Below, piece by piece: positions 1 to 4,658 of a DNA stretch of 6,064 nt. Under the pieces are notes generated by a model. It made no database searches, was not told the origin of the DNA, and worked only from the letters and a program-made list of their open reading frames with translations. The position numbers were made by a program, and so were the translations under genes. The stretch is from Desulfuromonadaceae bacterium (lineage in GTDB: Bacteria > Desulfobacterota > Desulfuromonadia > Desulfuromonadales > Desulfuromonadaceae), in assembly GCA_027065245.1 (NCBI GenBank), contig JAMOOS010000319.1, positions 1 to 6,064 on the forward strand, written 5' to 3'. Within the stretch, counting starts at the first letter, position 1, and each line of letters starts with the position of its first letter.

Positions 1-195
1 CTGCCGCATTCGCCGCAATTGCCGATTATACTGGCATTGCTGGGTTTCGCCCTTATCCTTGTTACCCGGGAAGATAACCCGCAAATGGGGCAGTGGTTTG
101 ATGCCTCCTGGAGCTTAGTATGTAATACCTTGCCGTTGTTGGTGCTGGTTATTTTTGTCTTTGCTGTTCTGGGGGCAGTTGTTGCGGATCTCTGA
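1..195 (+). CDS. C-terminal end of an integral membrane protein (5' truncated)
   Basis: Frame 1 is open from the window edge to a TGA at 193-195, giving 64 residues with no N-terminus. Two hydrophobic stretches are visible: about residues 8-21 (rich in I, L, A) and about 44-62 (rich in L, V, F). A short charged and polar loop containing REDNP and a W-F-D-x-S-W segment lies between them, and the chain ends almost straight after the second stretch. It is therefore the tail of a polytopic inner-membrane protein. The tryptophan-bearing loop before a Leu/Pro/Val-rich helix faintly recalls DUF318/ArsP-type permeases, but this is an impression and I do not assign a family. The likely transcript runs on into the repeats at 265-347. 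Confidence 0.7.
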   Translation: MPHSPQLPIILALLGFALILVTREDNPQMGQWFDASWSLVCNTLPLLVLVIFVFAVLGAVVADL

Positions 196-230
196 CCTGT
201 GTAAGCGAATTTAAGGAGCTTGACCGAATT

Positions 231-281
231 ATGAAACGGATATTTGCTGTTGTTTCTGTACTGGTACCGCCCGGCGAGTAG
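231..281 (+). pseudogene. 16-codon ORF, probable remnant of a signal-peptide gene
   Basis: An ATG at 231 is preceded by AAGGAG (213-218, 12 bases upstream), in the 35-base stretch after the membrane-protein stop. The product reads MKRIFAVVSVLVPPGE and stops at TAG 279-281. The first twelve residues look like the start of a signal peptide: two basic residues and then a hydrophobic run. The reading then enters the inverted repeat 265-298 and stops inside its loop. I read this as the 5' end of an exported-protein gene that was lost by deletion up to the hairpin. It could instead be a real 16-residue hydrophobic micropeptide or a chance ORF. A leader-peptide role is unlikely because no plus-strand gene follows until 3400. 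Confidence 0.3.
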
Positions 282-298
282 GGCAGTGCCGGGCGGTA
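265..298. repeat. Perfect 11-bp inverted repeat (strong hairpin)
   Basis: Arms 265-275 (TACCGCCCGGC) and 288-298 (GCCGGGCGGTA) are perfect reverse complements around a 12-base loop. The stem is very GC-rich. No T-run follows on the + strand, so it is not a classical intrinsic terminator by itself. It may act together with the hairpin at 306-347, protect a 3' end, or be the scar or unit of a small repeat. The stop codon of the 16-codon ORF lies in its loop. Confidence 0.75.
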
Positions 299-305
299 AT
301 AAACA

Positions 306-347
306 ACAAAAGGCACTGCATCGGCAAAATAGTGCAGTGCCTTTTGT
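306..347. terminator. Bidirectional intrinsic terminator
   Basis: Arms 306-320 and 333-347 form a perfect 15-bp stem around a 12-base loop. An A4 block on the left arm and a T4 block on the right arm (342-345) give a U-tract in either direction. On the minus strand the hairpin is followed by TTTTGTTGTTT, starting 30 bases past the elbB stop. It should end the minus-strand operon and also any + transcript arriving from the membrane-protein gene. Confidence 0.85.
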
Positions 348-377
348 GTATTCAGCTGACAGATGGAGTCTGTGTCA

Positions 378-1040
378 CTACACCAGCTTCATCAGCTCGG
401 TGATGGTTTTTTCAATACCGGCGGCGGCTGCGCTGATGGAGCCGGCCAGCATGTAGGCCGGTGTGGATACCAGCTTCAGCTTGGTGTCGATAACGCAGTC
501 GTCTACGGCACATTCAACATGTTTGCCGCCCATGGTCTCAATGGCGGCGGCGGTGTCTTTGTCGTTGCCGATGGTCAGTTGCGGCGCTTTGCCGCTGGCG
601 CCGAGAATGCGGGCGATGAGTGCCGGAGCGATGCAGATGGCGGCTAATGGTTTGCCGGCATCCACTACCTCGTTAACCAGGCGGGCAACTTCTTCGTTAA
701 CGGTGCAATCGGCACCTTTAACAGCAAAATCACACAGGTTTTTGGCTGCGCCAAAGCCGCCGGGGAATACCAGTGCGTCGATGTCGGCAGCGGTTAACGT
801 GGCGATATCCTTTACATTGCCGCGGGCGATACGTGCCGATTCCACTAAAATGTTACGCTGCTCGTTTTCCGCCACGGTGCCGCTGGCGTGGTTTACCACA
901 TGCATCTGCTCCTGCGTCGGCGCCATGCATATCACCTCCGCTCCGGCCCGATCCAGGGCCAGCAGAGTAATTACCGCTTCGTGAATCTCGCTGCCGTCAA
1001 ATACGCCGCAGCCGGCCAGAACAACTCCAATCTTTGCCAT
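378..1040 (-). CDS. elbB: ElbB / ES1-family DJ-1-like protein (isoprenoid biosynthesis glyoxalase)
   Basis: This is a full-length 220-residue member of the ElbB (ES1, GATase1-like) branch of the DJ-1/PfpI superfamily, whose usual length is about 217-220. Family marks are the N-terminal G-C-G-V-F-D-G-S-E-I-H segment (residues 10-20, with E18), the F-P-G-G-F-G turn (92-97), and the nucleophile elbow A-I-C-I-A-P-A with C136. E. coli ElbB was linked genetically to isoprenoid synthesis and has weak glyoxalase activity in vitro; the physiological substrate is unknown. It is a cytosolic protein. The ATG at 1040 has a very strong Shine-Dalgarno sequence. It is the last gene of the operon, 81 bases after the XRE-cupin gene, and the terminator at 306-347 follows. 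I found no convincing promoter in that 81-base gap, so it is probably co-transcribed. Confidence 0.93.
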   Translation of the reverse strand: MAKIGVVLAGCGVFDGSEIHEAVITLLALDRAGAEVICMAPTQEQMHVVNHASGTVAENEQRNILVESARIARGNVKDIATLTAADIDALVFPGGFGAAKNLCDFAVKGADCTVNEEVARLVNEVVDAGKPLAAICIAPALIARILGASGKAPQLTIGNDKDTAAAIETMGGKHVECAVDDCVIDTKLKLVSTPAYMLAGSISAAAAGIEKTITELMKLV

Positions 1041-1047
1041 GATGTGT

Positions 1048-1057
1048 AACCTCCTTT
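1048..1057 (-). promoter_or_regulatory. Strong ribosome binding site of elbB
   Basis: Read on the minus strand the site is AAAGGAGGTT, seven bases before the ATG. It is nearly a full anti-Shine-Dalgarno match and is the strongest site in this operon; those of the three upstream genes are weaker. This suggests ElbB is translated at a higher rate than its operon partners. Confidence 0.85.
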
Positions 1058-1121
1058 ACGTTTTCTATTGTTGGCAATTGTCAGCGTTTCCATTATTGCG
1101 GGAACGCGGATATTCCATCGA

Positions 1122-1715
1122 TTACGCCTTGGAATACAGTACCGCCACCCCGCGCGCTGTTTCGTCACTTAAGCAGATGTAGCCGTGGGGTTCGGTGGAA
1201 TCGTAGTAGACTGAATCGCCGGGATTGAGGCGGAAGCGCTGCTCACCGTGGCGAAACTCCACCTGGCCGCTGAGCAGCAGCATGAACTCCTCGCCATCGT
1301 GGCGTACCATCATGTCCTCGCTCCAGTGGCGCGCCAGAAACTCCACGTCAAACGGTTCCATGTGATGTCGGGTTTTCCCTAAAGCGCGCGACGCATACGA
1401 GTACGCCTGATCACCGTGTTTTTGCGAGGCACGCAACTGGCGCGAGCGTTGTTCGCCAGCGCGGATGAGAACACATTTTGTCGTATCCTGATCATCCTCA
1501 AAAAACAGATGTAGCGAAATGCCGAAGGCCTTGGCGATGCGCAGCAGGGTGGCCAGGGGTGGAATAACCTGATCGTTTTCCACCTGCGACAGCAGCGGTT
1601 TGGACAGGCCGGTCTTGTCGGCCAGATCCTGCAGGGTCATGCGCCGTTCCTGGCGCATGTTGCGTATTTTCATGCCGATCTGAAATTCTTTAACTTCGTT
1701 TCTGATATCACTCAT
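1122..1715 (-). CDS. XRE-family transcriptional regulator with C-terminal cupin sensor domain
   Basis: The protein has 197 residues, typical of XRE-cupin regulators (about 180-200). Residues 12-71 form the helix-turn-helix domain: I-G-x-K-I-R-x-M-R at 13-21, then T-L-Q-D-L-A-D-K-T-G-L-S (27-38) and the recognition helix containing L-L-S-Q-V-E (41-46). Residues 118-195 are a cupin barrel with H139-D-G-E-E-F (139-144) and a second motif P-G-D-S-V-Y-Y-x5-H ending at H177; H139, E143 and H177 could bind a metal. The cupin is presumed to sense a small ligand, which the sequence does not identify. The gene lies 33 bases after the MaoC gene and 81 before elbB, so it may control its own operon. The ATG at 1715 has only a weak A/G-rich site upstream. 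Confidence 0.93.
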   Translation of the reverse strand: MSDIRNEVKEFQIGMKIRNMRQERRMTLQDLADKTGLSKPLLSQVENDQVIPPLATLLRIAKAFGISLHLFFEDDQDTTKCVLIRAGEQRSRQLRASQKHGDQAYSYASRALGKTRHHMEPFDVEFLARHWSEDMMVRHDGEEFMLLLSGQVEFRHGEQRFRLNPGDSVYYDSTEPHGYICLSDETARGVAVLYSKA

Positions 1716-1748
1716 GGTTGGTTTCTCTTTGCTGTTTTTGGCGGTTGC

Positions 1749-2225
1749 TCAGGCGTACAGGCGGGCGACAAATTCCGCCACGCACGCCGGTTTGCTACTG
1801 TTTTCCAGCTCCACGGTTATCTGGTACACAACTTCCACGCTGTCTTTGACAATGGTGGCGCTGCCAAGTACCGTGTGGGCGCGGATGCGGCTGTTTACCA
1901 CCACCGGGGCGGGAAAACGCAGCCGATTGAGACCGTAGTTGACGCGCATTTTCATGCCCGGATAATTTTTTTGGAAAAAATCGGGATGATTGCTCTCGGT
2001 CAGATACGGCAGCAGCGACAAAGTGAGATAGCCGTGGGCGATGGTGGCGCCGTAGGGCGATTCGCGCTGTGCCCGCTCGGGATCGATGTGAATCCACTGC
2101 TCGTCGCCGGTAACGGCGGCAAAATCGTCTATGCGCTGTTGGGTGATCTGCAGCCACGGGCCGACGTGTATCTCACTGCCCAGTTGTGGTGTCATGAACT
2201 CCACCAGGTGCTGTAATTTATCCAT
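1749..2225 (-). CDS. MaoC/NodN-type hot-dog-fold dehydratase (enoyl-CoA hydratase-like)
   Basis: The 158-residue protein is a single hot-dog domain. The hydratase-2 motif is intact: T-G-D-E-Q-W-I-H-I-D, with the catalytic Asp and His separated by four residues (D41 and H46 from this start), followed by the I-A-H-G-Y-L-T-L-S-L-L-P segment typical of NodN-like MaoC proteins. The expected reaction is reversible hydration of a trans-2-enoyl thioester (CoA or ACP); chain length cannot be read. Start choice: an in-frame ATG lies at 2237, but the ATG at 2225 has TGGAG six bases upstream while 2237 has no site, so 2225 is preferred. The gene starts 26 bases after the ferritin-like/VIT1 stop and ends 33 bases before the regulator, indicating co-transcription. 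No other fatty-acid gene is visible nearby. Confidence 0.9.
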   Translation of the reverse strand: MDKLQHLVEFMTPQLGSEIHVGPWLQITQQRIDDFAAVTGDEQWIHIDPERAQRESPYGATIAHGYLTLSLLPYLTESNHPDFFQKNYPGMKMRVNYGLNRLRFPAPVVVNSRIRAHTVLGSATIVKDSVEVVYQITVELENSSKPACVAEFVARLYA

Positions 2226-2251
2226 GCCGCACTCCATTTACGCTGCGCCGA

Positions 2252-3121
2252 TCAGATCTCTACGCCGAGGAAAATCCGCACTACATAGCCGATGAGGAAA
2301 CTGGCACCGGCCACGCTCATGCTTAGAATAGCCATCTCACGAAAACGGTCGCCAAAGGTGGTGTCCTGTGCCACCGCCACATAAAAGTTGAAACCGGCCA
2401 CAATCAGCAGCGCCATAATCAGGGTGAAAAACAGGCAGACAAAGTAGTTGCCGAACACCATGAAAGGGATGATCAGCAGTATCACGGTGCTGATGTAGGC
2501 AGCCCAGGTATAGAATGCCCCCTTGACCGGGTGGTTGTTGTCCTCCGGGCGGCTTTTCATGGCCAGATATTCAGAACTGGCCATGGAGAACGATGCGGCG
2601 ATGCCGGTGATCAGGCCGGTGAGGGCGATAAGGCTGGTATTCTGCAACGCCAGCGTCAGCCCGGCCAGGACGCCGGTTAGTTCCACCAGAGCGTCGTTGA
2701 GACCAAGGACGATGGAGCCGGTGTAGCGCAGCCGTTCCTCGTCCAGCAGTTGCAGCAAATGCTCCTCGTGTTCCTTCTCCTCGGAGGCGATTTTTTCTGC
2801 GGCGGGAAATTCCTTGACCAACTGCTGATACTTGTCCTGGGCGCCAACCTCGCCACGTTCCATCAGCTTCATAGCGAAGGTAAAACCGAACACCAGGCTG
2901 ATGATGTAGTACAGCCATATCTGCCATTTGTCCGGTTCAACATCGCTGCCGGTGTGGCTTTTCCATATTTCGTAATGGCGCAGCTCCTCATCGGCGATGC
3001 GGTTGAGAACTTCGGCATTGTGAGGCGATTTGACCCTGGCGGCGATGCGGCGGTAAATATGGTATTCGGTTATTTCGGCGCGTTGCAGTTGCAGCAGCGC
3101 CTCACGGTCGTTTTGCTTCAT
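2252..3121 (-). CDS. Ferritin-like (rubrerythrin) domain fused to VIT1/CCC1 membrane transporter
   Basis: The 289-residue protein has two parts. Residues about 5-130 form a ferritin-like helical bundle with likely diiron ligands E16 or E19, the E46-L-R-H49 pair, E88, and the E115-K-E-H118 pair, matching the repeated ExxH pattern of rubrerythrins. Residues about 135-289 are a VIT1/CCC1 domain with G-L-N-D-A-L-V-E-L-T-G (140-150), M-A-S-S-E-Y-L-A (180-187) and about five membrane segments (near 138-160, 164-184, 205-224, 227-250, 264-286). Relatives such as MbfA export or store Fe(II)/Mn(II) and limit iron and peroxide stress; this role is inferred by family. The frame is open further upstream to an ATG at 3241, but the ATG at 3121 has AAAGGA eight bases upstream and begins the domain directly, so 3121 is chosen. 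It is the first gene of the operon, behind a long leader. Confidence 0.92.
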   Translation of the reverse strand: MKQNDREALLQLQRAEITEYHIYRRIAARVKSPHNAEVLNRIADEELRHYEIWKSHTGSDVEPDKWQIWLYYIISLVFGFTFAMKLMERGEVGAQDKYQQLVKEFPAAEKIASEEKEHEEHLLQLLDEERLRYTGSIVLGLNDALVELTGVLAGLTLALQNTSLIALTGLITGIAASFSMASSEYLAMKSRPEDNNHPVKGAFYTWAAYISTVILLIIPFMVFGNYFVCLFFTLIMALLIVAGFNFYVAVAQDTTFGDRFREMAILSMSVAGASFLIGYVVRIFLGVEI

Positions 3122-3275
3122 GTCTGTTGTCCTTTGTGGCTGCCCGTGGTGCGATATCCGGCACAGGCGTACGCGATCTCCAGAATGTTTGGGGATACTA
3201 TACCCTGTTGTTGCCCGCCTTAAAAGATGAAAAGTATACACCTTTGCCGGATTAACTGGACGGTTTCACGGCTTT
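3122..3275 (-). other. Long untranslated leader of the ferritin-like/VIT1 operon
   Basis: If the promoter at 3282-3310 is used, about 154 bases of leader precede the start codon. I do not recognise a riboswitch class in it. It holds -10-like hexamers (TATACT at 3233-3238 and TATAGT at 3197-3202, both read on the minus strand) that could be secondary promoters, but neither has a good -35. A modest hairpin (GTGC and GCAC arms) lies near the ribosome binding site. Confidence 0.4.
3130..3135 (-). promoter_or_regulatory. Ribosome binding site fixing the ferritin-like/VIT1 start
   Basis: AAAGGA on the minus strand lies eight bases before the ATG at 3121. It decides between this start and the in-frame ATG 120 bases upstream at 3241; the extra 40 residues from 3241 are basic, low in helix character and unlike any ferritin domain. 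Confidence 0.75.
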
Positions 3276-3281
3276 TTTGCT

Positions 3282-3310
3282 GTTATAGCGGTTTTTGAGC
3301 GAAATCTGAA
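3282..3310 (-). promoter_or_regulatory. Sigma70-like promoter for the minus-strand operon
   Basis: Read on the minus strand, a -35 TTCAGA (3305-3310, four of six matches) is separated by 17 bases from a -10 TATAAC (3282-3287, five of six). The start point would be near 3275. Its -35 directly abuts the -35 of the promoter for the cytochrome gene on the other strand. Confidence 0.55.
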
Positions 3311-3339
3311 TTGACATCGGCAGGTGTTCAATGTAGAAA
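3311..3339 (+). promoter_or_regulatory. Sigma70-like promoter of the cytochrome c7 gene
   Basis: A perfect TTGACA (3311-3316) is followed after 17 bases by TAGAAA (3334-3339, four of six). Predicted start is near 3346, leaving a leader of about 54 bases that contains the palindrome at 3375-3384 and the ribosome binding site. Confidence 0.65.
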
Positions 3340-3374
3340 GAGTAGCTGGCAGATTCAATGAACTGATATGTACG

Positions 3375-3384
3375 TGTTCGAACA
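3375..3384. repeat. 10-bp perfect palindrome TGTTCGAACA in the cytochrome leader
   Basis: TGTTCGAACA is its own reverse complement. It sits about 30 bases downstream of the predicted transcription start and touches the Shine-Dalgarno sequence. That position would suit a repressor operator. A palindrome without a spacer cannot make a stable hairpin. Its binding protein is unknown and chance occurrence is possible. Confidence 0.4.
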
Positions 3385-3391
3385 AAAGGAG
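3384..3391 (+). promoter_or_regulatory. Ribosome binding site of the cytochrome c7 gene
   Basis: AAAAGGAG lies eight bases before the ATG at 3400, a strong and well-spaced site that supports this start. Confidence 0.85.
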
Positions 3392-3399
3392 TTGGGTGG

Positions 3400-3726
3400 A
3401 TGAAAAATAATGTGGTGTTTGCAGTAGTTGTGGTTGTATTTGCTTTTATTCCGGTGCTTATGGCACAGCAGAACGGGAACATGGCCCCGATAGCCAAAGT
3501 TGCCACCTCTTCGGCAGGTGTGTATAAGTACAGTGGTGAGACCAAAGGTGAGGTTACTTTTGATCACAACGCCCACGTCGAAGCGCTGGACAAGGATTGC
3601 AGCAGTTGTCACCAGGATGGCGGAGCTATCACCATCGCCAGCATGTCTGACGGCCATGGGCTGTGTGGCGAGTGTCACGAGCAGACTACCGACATGAAAG
3701 CGTGCGGAACCTGCCACAGCAAGTAA
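3400..3726 (+). CDS. Periplasmic triheme cytochrome c7 (cytochrome c3 family)
   Basis: The 108-residue precursor begins with a signal peptide: K2, a Val/Phe-rich core (5-20), then L-M-A with likely cleavage after A22. The mature part has three heme c motifs, CSSCH (67-71), CGECH (89-93) and CGTCH (102-106). It also has extra histidines H56 and H59 in F-D-H-N-A-H, and H86. Three motif histidines plus three others give exactly six ligands for three bis-His hemes, the c7 pattern of Geobacter PpcA-type proteins that carry electrons between inner- and outer-membrane complexes. Unlike the lysine-rich basic PpcA, the mature chain has 11 Asp/Glu against 6 Lys and no Arg, and an N-terminal extension of about 30 residues before the first histidine pair. 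It is monocistronic, with its own promoter and terminator. The family call is firm; the partner is unknown. Confidence 0.93.
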   Translation: MKNNVVFAVVVVVFAFIPVLMAQQNGNMAPIAKVATSSAGVYKYSGETKGEVTFDHNAHVEALDKDCSSCHQDGGAITIASMSDGHGLCGECHEQTTDMKACGTCHSK

Positions 3727-3760
3727 CAATCGCGCTGCGTAACGCAGACGAAAATGTGAG

Positions 3761-3793
3761 AAGGGGAGATGGCGCGACCGTCTCCCCTTTTTT
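3761..3793 (+). terminator. Intrinsic terminator after the cytochrome c7 gene
   Basis: Arms 3761-3769 and 3781-3789 pair perfectly. The stem extends inwards through T·G, G-C and G-C pairs to a five-base loop (3773-3777). Six T residues follow at 3788-3793. A small extra hairpin (CTGCG 3735-3739 with CGCAG 3743-3747) lies just after the stop codon. Confidence 0.92.
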
Positions 3794-3820
3794 GTGGCGT
3801 TGCGGCTGTGGCGGAATATC

Positions 3821-4561
3821 ATGACTCACTCCATAGTAGAGACTCCTGTCAGAACGGTGCTGTTCGATCTGGACGGTACCCTGATAGATGTGGATATGCA
3901 GCGTTTTATACCGCTGTACCTGCACCTGTTGGCACGCAGTTTTACCAGACCGCCGGACGAAGAGCGTTTCAGCGCGCTGATGCTTGACTGTACCCAGCGG
4001 CTGTTGCATGGCGCCGATGGTGGCTGCAGTAACCGTGATTACTATCTGCGTGCCTTCGAGGAGGAATTTTCCCGTCCGGCGGTGGAATTCAGTGCAGCGG
4101 TGGAATGTTTCTGCCGCTGTCACATGGACAAGTTGAGTCATCTGGTAACCGCTCATCCGCTGGCGCGAGCCATTGTCGAAAGATGTTTCTCCAGCGCTCT
4201 GACGGTGGTTATCGCCACTAATCCGGTGTTTCCGCAGCCGTTGGTGCAGGCGCGCCTGCGTTGGGGCGATCTGGCAGATTTCCCCTATAGTTTGATTACC
4301 AGTTACGAACACAGCTGGTACTGCAAGCCCAACCCGGCATATTTCAGCTATGTTCTCAACAAAGTGGGCGGCAGCGCAGCCACCAGTATCATGGTTGGCA
4401 ACGATACCGAGCACGATCTGAGTGCCGCTGCCATCGGGCTGCGCACTTTTTTAGTGGAGACGTGGAAAATTGAGCGCCATAGCCGTTTTACGGCGGATTT
4501 CAGGGGCAATCACGACGATTTGTATCAATTTATCCGCACTCTGCCTGTGGACGGTGTTTGA
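3821..4561 (+). CDS. HAD-superfamily hydrolase (phosphatase-like)
   Basis: The 246-residue protein carries all four HAD motifs: I, F-D-L-D-G-T with nucleophile D16 and acid/base D18; II, T133 in V-V-I-A-T-N-P; III, K169 in W-Y-C-K-P-N-P; and IV, G-N-D-T-E-H-D with D195 and D199. A helical cap lies between motifs I and II (about 25-110), so this is a C1-cap, Mg-dependent phosphatase type. The substrate cannot be read. Start: the frame is open from a GTG at 3794, but that codon touches the terminator T-run and has no ribosome binding site. The ATG at 3821 fits the family N-terminus and has a weak GCGGA upstream. Only 27 bases separate the terminator from this start, so no ordinary promoter fits; expression probably depends on readthrough or a promoter inside the upstream gene. 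Confidence 0.88.
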   Translation: MTHSIVETPVRTVLFDLDGTLIDVDMQRFIPLYLHLLARSFTRPPDEERFSALMLDCTQRLLHGADGGCSNRDYYLRAFEEEFSRPAVEFSAAVECFCRCHMDKLSHLVTAHPLARAIVERCFSSALTVVIATNPVFPQPLVQARLRWGDLADFPYSLITSYEHSWYCKPNPAYFSYVLNKVGGSAATSIMVGNDTEHDLSAAAIGLRTFLVETWKIERHSRFTADFRGNHDDLYQFIRTLPVDGV

Positions 4562-4586
4562 CAACGGTGCCGGGTGTCGTTAATAT
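4558..4586 (+). promoter_or_regulatory. Sigma70-like promoter of the 89-aa gene-rluD-pgeF unit
   Basis: A perfect TTGACA (4558-4563) overlaps the TGA stop of the HAD gene (4559-4561). A 17-base spacer leads to TAATAT (4581-4586, four of six). Predicted start is near 4593, giving a leader of about 66 bases that includes the hairpin at 4602-4614. Confidence 0.55.
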
Positions 4587-4601
4587 CGTTACATGTTGTG
4601 G

Positions 4602-4614
4602 CCGTGGCGCACGG
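4602..4614 (+). repeat. Small leader hairpin CCGTG-GCG-CACGG
   Basis: A 5-bp perfect stem with a three-base loop lies in the leader of the 89-residue gene. No T-run follows, so it is not a terminator. It may shape the leader; no known regulatory RNA class is recognised. Confidence 0.35.
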
Positions 4615-4646
4615 TTGGCAATGGACGCAATTCTGTATTATTTACA

Positions 4647-4652
4647 CAGGAG
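4647..4652 (+). promoter_or_regulatory. Ribosome binding site deciding the start of the 89-aa gene
   Basis: CAGGAG ends six bases before the ATG at 4659. The in-frame ATG at 4653 directly touches the site and the ATG at 4593 has none, so translation should start at 4659. Confidence 0.8.
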
Positions 4653-4658
4653 ATGTTG

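Noticed and set aside
231..347. Leader-peptide attenuator (short ORF followed by two hairpins)
   Set aside because: No plus-strand gene lies downstream to be regulated; the next genes are on the opposite strand.
463..984. Plus-strand open frame opposite elbB
   Set aside because: Its composition (Ser/Ala/Met-rich) is what reverse reading of an alanine-rich gene gives; elbB carries the family motifs and the strong ribosome binding site.
1041..1121. Internal promoter between the regulator and elbB
   Set aside because: CTGACA is present on the minus strand, but no -10-like hexamer lies 16-18 bases after it.
3122..3241. Longer N-terminus of the ferritin-like/VIT1 protein from an ATG at 3241
   Set aside because: The extra 40 residues do not resemble a ferritin domain or signal peptide, there is no good ribosome binding site at 3241, and the ATG at 3121 has AAAGGA at ideal spacing.
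3122..3399. Fur box or known riboswitch in the divergent region
   Set aside because: Expected because of the iron gene, but I could not find a GATAATGATAATCATTATC-like sequence or a recognisable riboswitch core.
3794..3820. GTG start for the HAD gene within the terminator region
   Set aside because: It directly follows the T-run, has no Shine-Dalgarno sequence, and adds nine residues that are not part of the HAD fold.
3686..4414. Long minus-strand open frame opposite the HAD gene
   Set aside because: It is the shadow of a gene with all HAD motifs, has no recognisable domain, and would run across the terminator.
4615..4641. Alternative promoter TTGGCA ... TATTAT before the 89-residue gene
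   Set aside because: Both hexamers match well but the spacer is only 15 bases, and the start point would fall on the Shine-Dalgarno sequence. The pair at 4558-4586 has a 17-base spacer and a perfect -35.
4593..4658. Start of the 89-residue gene at the ATG 4593 or 4653
   Set aside because: The ATG at 4593 has no ribosome binding site and falls at the predicted transcription start; the ATG at 4653 touches the Shine-Dalgarno sequence. Only 4659 has proper spacing.
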